A stretch of DNA of 21,566 bases from DATHGT01 sp035317605 (GCA_035317605.1 DATHGT010000011.1:1-21566); one strand, 5' to 3'. Positions 1-8,087 are shown, counted from the stretch's first letter. Notes: generated by a model from the sequence alone, not told the origin. Made by a program: numbers and translations.

Positions 1-45
1 GCCGGCGCTTTGGCATCGCCGTGAACTCGTGCGATCGTTCAAGCC

Positions 46-3000
46 ATGACCTGCCAGCACTGCCGGTTCGAGAATCCCCCGGGCATGCGGTTTTGCGGCC
101 AGTGCGGCGCGGCGCTCGCTCTGCGCTGTCCGCAGTGCGGGGTCGAGGCTCCGCCCCAGTTCAAGTTCTGCGGCCAGTGCGGCGCGAGCCTCACGGCCGC
201 GAGCGCGGGCACGATTTCGGTGCCCCCCGCGGACGCCGCGGCCGGAGGGCCGAAGGTCGGCGGCTACACGCCCAAGCATCTCGCCGACAAGATCCTGAAA
301 TCGCGCTCGGCGCTCGAGGGCGAGCGGCGTCAGGTCACCGTGCTGTTCGGGGACGTGGCCGGGTTCACCACGCTGGCCGAGCACCTCGATCCGGAGGAAG
401 TGCACCGGATCATCAACCGCTGCTTCGAGCTGATCACGGCCGAGGTCCATCGTTTCGAGGGCACCATCAATCAGTACACGGGCGACGGCATCATGGCGCT
501 CTTCGGCGCGCCCATCGCGCACGAGGACAGTCCCCGGCGCGCCGTCCACGCCGCGCTCGGCATCCAGCGCGCGCTGAGCGACTACGGAGCGCAGCTCGAA
601 TCCGAGCGCGGGCTGACCCTGCGCATGCGCGTCGGGCTCCACACCGGCCCCGTCGTGGTCGGCCGTATCGGCGACGACCTGCGCATGGACTACACCGCGG
701 TCGGCGACACCACCAATCTCGCCGCGCGCATGCAGCAGGTCGCCCGGCCGGGCAGCGTGCTGGTGAGCGAGGCGACCCACAACCTCGTGGCCGGGTACTT
801 CGAGACCGTGGCCCTGGGCGAGACGCCGGTGAAGGGGCACGCGCCGGTCCGCGCGTTCGAGGTGCTCCGAGCCCGCGGTCGCCGGGCCCGCCTCGACGTC
901 GCGGTCGAGCGCGGCCTCACGCCGCTGGTCGGACGCGAGAGCGAGCTGGTCACGCTCCTCGAGCGGTTCGAGGACGTCAAGGCGGGCCGAGGCCAGGTCG
1001 TGAGCGTCGTGGGCGAAGCGGGCATCGGGAAATCGCGGCTCACGCTGGAGTTCCGCCGCGCCCTGGTCCGGCGGGGCGAGGACGTGACGTGGCTCGAGGG
1101 CCGCTGCGTCTCGTTCGGGCAATCCATCCCGTTCCTTCCCCTCATCGACCAGCTGCGCGAGAACTTCTCGATCGAGGAGTTCGACGGCGAGCCCGAGATC
1201 ATCGCGAAGATCGAGCACGGCATGCGGAGCATGGGCCAGCTCGACGCACACATCCCCTACGTGCGGACCCTGCTCGGCGTCGACTCCGGCGATCCGGCGG
1301 TGGCCGCCATGGAGCCGCCGGCGCGCCGGCGGAGGGTCTTCGAGGGCGTGCGCGCGCTCAGCGCCCGCGGCTCCGCCCTTCGGCCCATCGTGTTCGTGGT
1401 CGAGGACCTGCACTGGATCGACGCGAACAGCGAGGACTACTTCGGCTCCTTCATCGACTCGCTGGCCGGTCTTCGGATCATGCTGATCCTGACCTATCGG
1501 GGGGGCTACGCGCCCACCTTCAGCACCCGGTCGTTCCTGACCACGCTGAACCTGCGCAGCCTTTCGGAGGCCGAGAGCCTCGACATGGCCACGCAGGTGC
1601 TCGGGACGGCCGACTTTCCCGAGCAGCTGAGGGCGGAGCTCATGGACAAGGCCGAGGGCGTGCCGTTGTTCGTGGAGGAGGTGAGCAAGACGCTCCTCGA
1701 TCTGGGACTCCTCCGGCGCGAGAACGGCGGCTTGCGGTTCGTCAAGGACGCCGCCGACGTCCGCGTCCCCGACACCATCCAGGACATCATCATGGCGCGG
1801 CTGGACCAGCTCGGCGAGGACGGCAAGCGCATGGTGCAGCTCGCCTCCGTGATCGGGCGCCAGTTTCTCGTGCGCCTGCTCGAGCGCATCGCCGGGTTCA
1901 CGGGCGAGCTCGACGGGCTCTTGCGGGAACTGAAGGCGCTCGAGATCGTCTACGAGCAAGGCCTGCTTCCCGAGCCGGCCTACATCTTCAAGCACGCGGT
2001 CATCCAGGACGTCGCCTACAACAGCTTGCTGAAGGAGCGCCGCCGGGAGCTTCACCGGGCCGTGGGGCACGCCATCGAAGAGTTGTACCCCGATCGGCTG
2101 GTCGACCACGCCGAGGAGCTCGCCCATCATTTCGTGGCCGGCGAGGACTGGTCACAGGCCCTCGACTACCTGGTCCAGTCGGGGGACAAGGCGAAGTACG
2201 CGTACGCCAACCAGGCCGCCCTCGAGTACTACCAGGGCGCCCTGGAGGCGGCCGAGCGGGCGCGGCCCACCGTTCCCGACTCGCGCGTGGCGGCGATCCA
2301 CCAGCGGCGCGGCCAGGTCTTCATGGTCCTGGCGCGGTACCTCGACGCGGCCGGGGAGTTCAAGCAGATGCTCGCGTTGGCCCGCGCCGCCGGCGACCGG
2401 GCGAACGAGGGGCAGGCCCTCGTCGACATCTCCCGGTCGTATTTCTTCTCCTTTCGCTCGGAGTTCGCCGACGAGGCGCGGCGCTGCGCCGAAGAGGCGC
2501 GGGCGATCGGCGCGGACATCGGCGACGGCCGTCTCCTCGCGGCCAGCCTCGGGTCGCTCGGCTCGATGGATCAGTCCGACGGCGACCTCGAGGAGGGCGA
2601 CCGAAAGTTCCTCGAGGCGGTGCGCCTCGGCGAGGCGGGCGGATTCCCGGAGGTGGCGCTCCAGAGCCGCATGTTCCTCGGGGCCCACGCGAACTGGCGC
2701 GCCGAGTTCCGGCGCGCGATCCGGATGTCCCGGGAGGCCGAGCACGCCTCGGTCGACGTCCACGACAGCGTCACCGAGCTCCTGGCCCTGGCCTTCCGCT
2801 GCCTGTCCGAGATCGGGGTCGGCGATTACTCGGACGGGCTGGCGACCATCAACGCCGGGCTCGCCCGGGCCAAGGACCGTAACAACAGCTTCATCCAGGG
2901 CCGGTTGACGAACAGTCTGGGCTGGCTCCGGCAGGAGCTGGGCGATTTCCGGGCGTCCCAGGAGCTGGACCGCGAGAGCGCCGACATCGGCCAGCGCATC

Positions 3001-3591
3001 AACAACCCGAACGTCGAGATCAGCGCGCTCATCAACCTGGCCTACGACCACCTGAACCTCGACGACGTCACCTCCGCGCTCGAGCTGCTCGAAGACTCCC
3101 GCGTCCGCATCGAGAAGTTCGCGTTCGGCGCGCACCGATGGCGATGGTCCATCCACCTGCGCGTCTACCTCGCGGAGGCGCTGCTGGCCGCCGGGCGCGG
3201 CGAGGAGGCGCTGATCCCGCTGGAGGAAGCGCTCGTCCAGGCGCGGGCCACCGGCTGCCTGAAGTACGTCGGCAAGGCCCACGCGCTGCGGGCGCAGATC
3301 GCGGCGGGCGCGGGGCGGTGGAGTGATGCCGAGCGCGACGCGGCCGACGCCGTCCGCATCGGGCGCGACATCGCTCACCCGACGCTCATGTGGCAGGCCG
3401 CGCACGCTCTGGCTCGGGCGCAGCGGGAGACCGGTCGTCTCGACGAGGCGAGCGCGACCGCCCGGACGATCGTGGACACGATCCAGTCGGTCGCGATCCG
3501 CGCGCCCGAGCCGTCGCTCCGCGACTCGTTCATGAACTGGTCCCGCGTGCAGGCCGCGCTCGAAACGGCGGAGCGTCTGCGGCGCGGGTGA
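46..3591 (+). CDS. Double zinc ribbon - class III nucleotide cyclase - AAA ATPase - TPR signalling protein
   Basis: A 1181-residue cytosolic multidomain protein. Residues 1-45 hold four CxxC knuckles (C3/C6, C17/C20, C28/C31, C42/C45), a double zinc ribbon. Residues about 90-270 are a class III adenylate/guanylate cyclase domain with metal-binding aspartates D103 (LFGDVAGF) and D147 (TGDGIMALFG). An AAA/STAND-type ATPase follows, with Walker A GEAGIGKS at 323-330 and Walker B VFVVEDLHWID around 449-459. From about residue 700 the chain is TPR-like helical repeats. Established knowledge: such fusions are common in soil bacteria and are thought to make a cyclic nucleotide in response to protein-protein or ligand input, but targets are rarely known. 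Odd point: Gln replaces the Lys usually found three residues before the GD of the second metal site, so ATP versus GTP preference is uncertain. The ATG at 46 begins directly with the zinc ribbon; no clear Shine-Dalgarno is visible. Confidence 0.9.
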   Translation: MTCQHCRFENPPGMRFCGQCGAALALRCPQCGVEAPPQFKFCGQCGASLTAASAGTISVPPADAAAGGPKVGGYTPKHLADKILKSRSALEGERRQVTVLFGDVAGFTTLAEHLDPEEVHRIINRCFELITAEVHRFEGTINQYTGDGIMALFGAPIAHEDSPRRAVHAALGIQRALSDYGAQLESERGLTLRMRVGLHTGPVVVGRIGDDLRMDYTAVGDTTNLAARMQQVARPGSVLVSEATHNLVAGYFETVALGETPVKGHAPVRAFEVLRARGRRARLDVAVERGLTPLVGRESELVTLLERFEDVKAGRGQVVSVVGEAGIGKSRLTLEFRRALVRRGEDVTWLEGRCVSFGQSIPFLPLIDQLRENFSIEEFDGEPEIIAKIEHGMRSMGQLDAHIPYVRTLLGVDSGDPAVAAMEPPARRRRVFEGVRALSARGSALRPIVFVVEDLHWIDANSEDYFGSFIDSLAGLRIMLILTYRGGYAPTFSTRSFLTTLNLRSLSEAESLDMATQVLGTADFPEQLRAELMDKAEGVPLFVEEVSKTLLDLGLLRRENGGLRFVKDAADVRVPDTIQDIIMARLDQLGEDGKRMVQLASVIGRQFLVRLLERIAGFTGELDGLLRELKALEIVYEQGLLPEPAYIFKHAVIQDVAYNSLLKERRRELHRAVGHAIEELYPDRLVDHAEELAHHFVAGEDWSQALDYLVQSGDKAKYAYANQAALEYYQGALEAAERARPTVPDSRVAAIHQRRGQVFMVLARYLDAAGEFKQMLALARAAGDRANEGQALVDISRSYFFSFRSEFADEARRCAEEARAIGADIGDGRLLAASLGSLGSMDQSDGDLEEGDRKFLEAVRLGEAGGFPEVALQSRMFLGAHANWRAEFRRAIRMSREAEHASVDVHDSVTELLALAFRCLSEIGVGDYSDGLATINAGLARAKDRNNSFIQGRLTNSLGWLRQELGDFRASQELDRESADIGQRINNPNVEISALINLAYDHLNLDDVTSALELLEDSRVRIEKFAFGAHRWRWSIHLRVYLAEALLAAGRGEEALIPLEEALVQARATGCLKYVGKAHALRAQIAAGAGRWSDAERDAADAVRIGRDIAHPTLMWQAAHALARAQRETGRLDEASATARTIVDTIQSVAIRAPEPSLRDSFMNWSRVQAALETAERLRRG

Positions 3592-3641
3592 CGGCAGAGA
3601 CCCATGTGCGGTCCGCGGTGGCGGTCCGTGCTGGTTTCCGA

Positions 3642-3647
3642 TAGACT
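3642..3647 (+). promoter_or_regulatory. Possible -10 element for the phosphate-transport genes
   Basis: TAGACT lies 14 bases before the ATG of the DUF47 gene, in the 70-base gap after the cyclase gene. No matching -35 hexamer is seen 17 bases upstream, and no good Shine-Dalgarno precedes the ATG. This is weak evidence for a separate promoter. Confidence 0.25.
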
Positions 3648-3661
3648 CTGACCCGCACGCC

Positions 3662-4279
3662 ATGTTCAACCTGATCCCGAAGGAAGTCCGGTTCTTCGAG
3701 TACTTCGAGCAGCAGTCCGAGTACGCGATCAAGGGCGCGGCGCTGCTCCACGACATGGTGCACAACTTCCAGGACGCCCGGGCCAAGGCCCACGCGATCA
3801 AGGAGGTCGAGCACCAGGCCGACCTGGTGACCCACGAGATCGTCAAGAAGCTCAACACCACGTTCATCACGCCCATCGACCGCGAGGACATCCACGCGCT
3901 GGCCACGCGCCTGGACGACGTGCTGGACTACATCGAAGCCGCCGCCGAGCGCCTGGTCGTCTACCGGATCAAGGAGCCGACCTCGGCGTGCCGCGCCCTG
4001 TCCGTGGTCGTCGTGGACATCGTGGCCGCCACCGACCGGACCATTCGCTGCCTGCGCACCATGGATCCCGGCTTCCACGAGCACACCGTCGAGGTGAACC
4101 GCCTCGAGAACAGCGCCGACAGCCTCCTGCGCGACAGCCTGGCCGCGCTGTTCGACGAGCAGGGCGATCCCATCGAGGTCATCAAGTGGAAGGAGATCTA
4201 CGAGACGATGGAGATCGTCACCGACCGCTGCGAGGACGTGGCCAACGTCATCGAGGGAATTATTCTGAAAATGGCCTGA
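3662..4279 (+). CDS. DUF47/PhoU-like phosphate transport regulator (Pit accessory protein)
   Basis: A 205-residue, all-helical soluble protein matching the DUF47 (PhoU-like) family in length and character. It starts MFNLIPKEVRFFEYFEQQ and has the charged helical segments EVEHQADLVTHEIVKKL and PIDREDIHALATRLDDVLDYIE typical of that family. Family knowledge: DUF47 proteins are encoded next to Pit-type phosphate transporters and are thought to modulate them. Here the Pit gene starts one base after this stop codon, so the two are almost certainly one operon and probably act together at the inner face of the membrane. The name is firm; the exact regulatory mechanism is inferred. Confidence 0.93.
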   Translation: MFNLIPKEVRFFEYFEQQSEYAIKGAALLHDMVHNFQDARAKAHAIKEVEHQADLVTHEIVKKLNTTFITPIDREDIHALATRLDDVLDYIEAAAERLVVYRIKEPTSACRALSVVVVDIVAATDRTIRCLRTMDPGFHEHTVEVNRLENSADSLLRDSLAALFDEQGDPIEVIKWKEIYETMEIVTDRCEDVANVIEGIILKMA

Positions 4280-4280
4280 C

Positions 4281-5282
4281 GTGCTGACCCTCGTCGTCTT
4301 CATCGTCCTCGTCGCCCTCGTCTTCGACTTCATCAACGGCTTCCACGACGCCGCCAACTCCATCGCCACCGTGGTGTCCACCCGCGTGCTCACCCCGCTC
4401 CAGGCCGTGGTGTGGGCGGCCTTCTTCAACTTCGTGGCGGCCTTCGGGTTCGGCGTCCAGGTCGCGCGCACGGTGGGCAAGGGCGTGGTGGAGGCCCGCG
4501 TGGTCGACCAGTGGGTGATCCTGGCCGCGCTCGTCGGCGCCATCGCCTGGGACCTCGTGACGTGGTACTGGGGGCTGCCCACCAGCTCGTCGCACGCGCT
4601 CATCGGCGGCTTCGCCGGCGCCGCGGTGGCCAAGGCCGGCTTCGGCTCGCTGATCGCCGCCGGGCTCATCAAGATCGGCGTCTTCATGATCGTGGCTCCG
4701 CTGCTCGGGTTCGTCATCGGGTTCTTGATGATGCTGCTGACCGTGTTGACGTTCCGGAAGGCGACGCCCGGCAAGATCGACTGGCTGTTCCGGCGCATGC
4801 AGCTGGTGTCGGCCGCGGCTTACAGCCTCGGCCACGGCACCAACGACGCCCAGAAGACGATGGGCATCATCGCGGTCCTGCTGTTCTCGACCGGCCAGCT
4901 CGGGCCGGAGTTCTACGTACCCTTTTGGGTGATCATGGCGGCCCACGCGGCGATCGGGCTGGGCACGCTGTCGGGCGGCTGGCGCATCGTCAAGACCATG
5001 GGGATGCGCATCACCAAGCTGCGCCCGATCGGCGGCTTCTGCGCCGAGACCGCGGGCGCCGTGATGCTGATCGGCACCGCGGTGGCCGGCATCCCGGTCA
5101 GCACCACCCACACGATCACCGGCGCCATCATGGGCGTGGGCTCCCTCCAGCGCTTCTCGGCGGTGCGCTGGGGTGTGGCCGGCCGCATCATCTGGGCGTG
5201 GGTGTTCACGATCCCCGCCTCCGCCGCCATTGCCGCCGCCACCTGGTGGCTCCTGCGCGGACTCGTCATCGGCCTTGGATAG
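4281..5282 (+). CDS. Inorganic phosphate transporter, Pit family
   Basis: A 333-residue integral membrane protein. It carries the two inverted-repeat signature motifs of the Pit/PHO4 family: FDFINGFHDAANSIATVV near residues 14-31 and GHGTNDAQKTMG near 184-195, plus about ten hydrophobic segments. It should import low-affinity inorganic phosphate (as neutral metal-phosphate) with protons or sodium. The GTG start at 4281 follows the DUF47 stop by one base, and the first residues are already membrane segment, so this start fits. Neighbours are the DUF47 partner upstream and a PhoB/PhoR-like pair downstream, making a phosphate uptake and sensing block. A strong hairpin (5299-5319) lies 16 bases after the stop. 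Confidence 0.95.
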   Translation: MLTLVVFIVLVALVFDFINGFHDAANSIATVVSTRVLTPLQAVVWAAFFNFVAAFGFGVQVARTVGKGVVEARVVDQWVILAALVGAIAWDLVTWYWGLPTSSSHALIGGFAGAAVAKAGFGSLIAAGLIKIGVFMIVAPLLGFVIGFLMMLLTVLTFRKATPGKIDWLFRRMQLVSAAAYSLGHGTNDAQKTMGIIAVLLFSTGQLGPEFYVPFWVIMAAHAAIGLGTLSGGWRIVKTMGMRITKLRPIGGFCAETAGAVMLIGTAVAGIPVSTTHTITGAIMGVGSLQRFSAVRWGVAGRIIWAWVFTIPASAAIAAATWWLLRGLVIGLG

Positions 5283-5298
5283 CCAGGATTTCGAGGAC

Positions 5299-5319
5299 CG
5301 CCCCGGCAGAGCCGGGGCG
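5299..5319 (+). terminator. GC-rich hairpin after pit, possible terminator
   Basis: Arms 5299-5307 and 5311-5319 pair perfectly over 9 bp (CGCCCCGGC / GCCGGGGCG) with a 3-base AGA loop. No T tract follows, so it is either a factor-assisted terminator, an attenuating structure or a dispersed palindromic repeat. It sits just downstream of the Pit stop. Confidence 0.5.
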
Positions 5320-5338
5320 CTACGCGCACTGGGGGGTT

Positions 5339-5363
5339 TGGGGGGCCATGTCGGGGCCCCCCA
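5339..5363 (+). repeat. G6/C6 inverted repeat abutting the response-regulator start
   Basis: TGGGGGGCC (5339-5347) pairs with GGCCCCCCA (5355-5363) over 9 bp with a 7-base loop. A second G6 run lies at 5331-5336, separated from the first by TTT. The structure ends one base before the GTG chosen as the response-regulator start, so it could mask translation initiation, or the G runs could form a quadruplex. A related G6/C6 hairpin is found at 8002-8028. Confidence 0.55.
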
Positions 5364-5364
5364 T

Positions 5365-6045
5365 GTGTTGGTCGTAGAGGACGAGGCGGACATCCGGGAT
5401 CTGATCGTGCTGCATCTGGCGCGGGAGGGGTTTCGGTGTCGGACGGCGGGCAACGGGTTCGACGCGCTCGCCGACGTGCGGTCCGCGCATCCCGATCTCG
5501 TGGTGCTGGATCTCATGCTGCCCGGGCTCGGCGGGCTCGAGGTGTGCCGTCGCCTGCGCGCCGAGCCCGCGACCGCGTCGCTGCCGATCATCATGCTCAC
5601 CGCCAAGGCCGACGAGGTCGACCGCGTGGTCGGGCTCGAGCTGGGCGCCGACGACTACGTGGTCAAGCCGTTCTCGCCGAAGGAGCTGGTGGCGCGCGTG
5701 CGCGCGGTGCTGCGTCGCTCCCGCAGCCCGGCGTCCGCCGACGCCCCGATCCTGAGGTCCGGCGCTCTCACCCTCGATCCCTCGCGCCACCGGGTGACCA
5801 TCGACGAGCGGCCCCTCACGCTCACTCCCAAGGAGTTCGACCTGTTGCAGGCGCTGCTGGAGTCGGCCGGACGCGTGCTCTCGCGCGAGCAGCTCCTGAG
5901 CCGCGTGTGGGGCTTCGCCCACGCCGAGGAGATCGAATCGCGCACGGTCGACGTCCACGTGCGACGGCTGCGGGCCAAGCTCGGCGACGAGGGGCGTCGC
6001 ATCGCCACCGTCACCGGCGTCGGCTATCGGCTGGAAGACGGCTGA
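5365..6045 (+). CDS. PhoB-like response regulator, OmpR/PhoB family
   Basis: From the GTG at 5365 this is a 226-residue protein, close to the usual PhoB length. Residues 1-120 are a receiver domain: acidic pair E5/D6, phosphoacceptor D49 in VVLDLMLPG, a Thr in IIMLTAKA and Lys in YVVKPFSP. Residues about 130-226 are a winged-helix DNA-binding domain (LTPKEFDLLQALL, then RTVDVHVRRLRAKLGDEG and GVGYRLE). The open frame extends upstream to 5173, but that part overlaps the pit gene and is low-complexity, so GTG 5365 (or TTG 5368) is the likely start. It should bind DNA after phosphorylation by the kinase encoded 7 bases downstream. The neighbouring phosphate transport genes and the PhoR-type kinase suggest control of the phosphate regulon; this is inferred. 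Confidence 0.9.
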   Translation: MLVVEDEADIRDLIVLHLAREGFRCRTAGNGFDALADVRSAHPDLVVLDLMLPGLGGLEVCRRLRAEPATASLPIIMLTAKADEVDRVVGLELGADDYVVKPFSPKELVARVRAVLRRSRSPASADAPILRSGALTLDPSRHRVTIDERPLTLTPKEFDLLQALLESAGRVLSREQLLSRVWGFAHAEEIESRTVDVHVRRLRAKLGDEGRRIATVTGVGYRLEDG

Positions 6046-6052
6046 GGGCGGC

Positions 6053-7966
6053 GTGGCCGACGGGCTGATTCGCGCGCTGCGCCGGCGGATCGCGGTCAAG
6101 CTCACGCTGACCCTGCTCGGCTTCGTGGCCGTCACCGTGCTCGTGACCGGCCTCTATCTGAACCACGCGCTGGAGCGGCTCGCCGTCGAGTCGCTGGAAT
6201 CGCGGCTGGCCACGGCGGCGGCGCTGCTCCACGACGACACGCGCGCGCGACTCGCCGCCGAGGCGCCGCCGGAGCTCCACAACTTCGCCGTGCGGGCGGC
6301 GCGGTCGACGGGCTCGCGGGTGACGCTGATCACGACCGATGGTCGCGTCGTCGCCGATTCGGAGGTCCCCGTCGCCGATCTCGGGCGGCTGGAGAACCAC
6401 GCGAGCCGTCCCGAGGTCGCGGCGGCGCTGGCGGGCCGGACCGGCCACCATCTGCGACGGAGCGCCACCATCGACGCGCCGCTGTTCTACGTCGCCGTTC
6501 CCGTGACTGAGTCTCGCGCCGAGATCGGCGCCACGGGGCGCGGCGCTGAGGCCGGCGCCGCGGTGCGCGGCGCCGTGCGCGGGGTGTTGCGGCTGGCCTT
6601 GCCGCTGTCGGCGGTGACCGCCTCTCACGCGGAGGTGCAGCACGTGCTGCTGCTGGGTGCGGCGCTGGCCCTGGTGGTCGCGCTCGGCATCGGGCTCTTC
6701 GTGGCCTCGCGGGTCACGCGTCCGGTGGTGGAGATGGAGGCGATCGCGCGGCGCATGAGCGAGGGCGACTTCACGGCGCGCGCGCCCACGCGCTCGCCCG
6801 ACGAGATCGGCAGGCTGGGGCGCGCGCTCAACGTGATGTCGGCGAGCCTGCGCGCCCAGATCGAGAATCTCGAGCACGAGCGGGCACGGATCTCGGCGAT
6901 GCTCGACGGCATGGTCGAGGGCGTGGTCGCGGTCGACGCCCACGATCAGATCGTGGCCATGAACGAGCCGGCCCGCGTGCTGTTCGGCGCCGTCCGGGCC
7001 GAGGGCAAGCCGTTGCTCGAGGCCATCCGCAACGCGGACCTCCACGCGCTGCTGGGTGAGGTACGGCGTGCGGACGCTCACGCGGTGGGCGCGGATGCCC
7101 ACGTGGTGGGCGCGGACGCCCACGTGGTGGCCCGCCGCGAATTTCGAGTGCCGGGCGTGCCGCCGCGCACGGTGCAGGCCAACGCCGTGCCCGTCGACCT
7201 CGGCGGCGGAGAGGTCGGCGTGGTGATGGTCCTGCACGACGTGAGCGAGCTGCGCCGTCTGGAGAGCGTGCGGACGGAGTTCGTGGCCAACGTCTCCCAC
7301 GAGCTGCGCACGCCGCTGACCGCGATCCATGGGTACCTGGAAACGCTGCTCGGCGGCGCCCTCGACGAGCCCGAGCACGCCCGCCGGTTCCTCGAGATCG
7401 TGTTCCGCCACACCGAGCGCCTGGGACGGTTGCTCGACGATCTCAGAGAGCTCTCCGACATCGAGCTGGGGCGGGTCCATCTTCAGCTCGGGCCCGTCGC
7501 CGTCGAGGACGTGGTCGAGTCGGTCGTCGCGATCATGCGTCCGCGCGCCGAGTCGCGCGGGGTGACGCTCACGTCCGCGCTGCCGTCCGACACGCCCGAC
7601 GTGATGGCCGATCACGACCGGCTCGAGCAGGTCCTCATCAACCTCGTCGACAACGCGGTGAAGTACACCGAGGCGGGCGGCCGGGTGACGGTCTCCGCGC
7701 GCCCGGTCGACGCGGCCGTCGAGATCGCGGTCGCCGACACCGGCGTCGGCATTCCGCCGGCCGATCTCCCGCGTATCACCGAGCGTTTCTACCGCGTCGA
7801 CAAGGCGCGCTCACGCGAGCTGGGTGGCACCGGTCTGGGACTCGCCATCGTCAAGCATCTCGTCATCGCCCACGGCGGAACCCTGACGCTCGAGAGCGAG
7901 CCCGGCCGCGGAACGACCGTGCGCGTGGTGGTGCCGATAACCGATTGGGGGGTACGCGGCGGATAG
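6053..7966 (+). CDS. PhoR-like membrane sensor histidine kinase
   Basis: A 637-residue inner-membrane kinase. Order: TM1 (about 13-36), periplasmic sensor (about 37-195, including VTLITTDGRVVADSE and YVAVPV, as in PhoR-type sensors), TM2 (about 197-217), HAMP (about 218-272), PAS (about 280-385), HisKA with phosphoacceptor H416 in VSHELRTP, and HATPase_c with N530 in NLVDNAVKYT, D562 in DTGVGIP and the G2 box GGTGLGLAIVKH. The GTG start follows a GAGGG ribosome site and lies 7 bases after the response-regulator stop, so the two form an operon. It presumably phosphorylates that regulator in response to phosphate status. Odd features: three 7-residue repeats (A-D-A-H-x-V-G, residues 340-360) inside the PAS region, and a C-terminus (DWGVRGG) encoded by the first unit of an intergenic G-rich repeat. 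Confidence 0.9.
   Translation: MADGLIRALRRRIAVKLTLTLLGFVAVTVLVTGLYLNHALERLAVESLESRLATAAALLHDDTRARLAAEAPPELHNFAVRAARSTGSRVTLITTDGRVVADSEVPVADLGRLENHASRPEVAAALAGRTGHHLRRSATIDAPLFYVAVPVTESRAEIGATGRGAEAGAAVRGAVRGVLRLALPLSAVTASHAEVQHVLLLGAALALVVALGIGLFVASRVTRPVVEMEAIARRMSEGDFTARAPTRSPDEIGRLGRALNVMSASLRAQIENLEHERARISAMLDGMVEGVVAVDAHDQIVAMNEPARVLFGAVRAEGKPLLEAIRNADLHALLGEVRRADAHAVGADAHVVGADAHVVARREFRVPGVPPRTVQANAVPVDLGGGEVGVVMVLHDVSELRRLESVRTEFVANVSHELRTPLTAIHGYLETLLGGALDEPEHARRFLEIVFRHTERLGRLLDDLRELSDIELGRVHLQLGPVAVEDVVESVVAIMRPRAESRGVTLTSALPSDTPDVMADHDRLEQVLINLVDNAVKYTEAGGRVTVSARPVDAAVEIAVADTGVGIPPADLPRITERFYRVDKARSRELGGTGLGLAIVKHLVIAHGGTLTLESEPGRGTTVRVVVPITDWGVRGG
7070..7132 (+). repeat. Three 21-bp tandem repeats inside the kinase gene
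   Basis: Units 7070-7090, 7091-7111 and 7112-7132 differ at only a few positions each and encode A-D-A-H-(A/V)-V-(G/A) three times. A more decayed copy (ADLHALL) lies just upstream at 7034-7054. The reading frame is kept, as expected for an in-frame minisatellite. Confidence 0.85.
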
Positions 7967-8028
7967 ATTGAGTTGGGGGGGTACGCGGCGGATGGATTGA
8001 ATTGGGGGGTACGGGGCGTACCCCCCAA
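7945..8028 (+). repeat. G-rich tandem repeat ending in a perfect hairpin
   Basis: Two near-identical units of 28 and 29 bases (7945-7972 and 7973-8001) each begin TTGGGGGG(G)TACGCGGCGGAT and end GATTGA(G/A). A third copy starts at 8002 but turns into an inverted repeat: TTGGGGGGTACG (8002-8013), loop GGG, CGTACCCCCCAA (8017-8028), a perfect 12-bp stem. The first unit encodes the last residues and stop of the kinase. The final hairpin may end the kinase transcript, though no T tract follows it, or it may be a dispersed repetitive element. Confidence 0.8.
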
Positions 8029-8087
8029 CCCCCCCCGGATCGCGTGGCGATCGAGCTGGGGCTCGATCGCGTCAGCGGGCGATCGAC

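Noticed and set aside
21..2882. A 953-codon open frame on the plus strand overlapping the cyclase gene
   Set aside because: It is Arg/Gly/Pro-rich with no recognisable domain, while the overlapping frame at 46-3591 has clear zinc-ribbon, cyclase and ATPase motifs. It is a high-GC shadow.
5173..5364. The upstream extension of the response-regulator frame
   Set aside because: It overlaps the pit gene and is Pro/Ser/Gly-rich with no family match; the receiver domain begins at the GTG at 5365.
2152..5606. Long minus-strand open frames opposite the cyclase, DUF47 and Pit genes (584, 422 and 448 codons)
   Set aside because: Low-complexity, His/Arg/Asp-rich translations with no motifs, lying antisense to well-supported genes.
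6011..7615. 534-codon minus-strand frame opposite the sensor kinase
   Set aside because: Antisense shadow; composition is His/Arg/Asp repeats mirroring kinase codons.
7945..8028. The G-rich tandem units as a CRISPR array
   Set aside because: Units abut directly with no spacers of varied sequence, there are fewer than three full units, and no cas genes are near.
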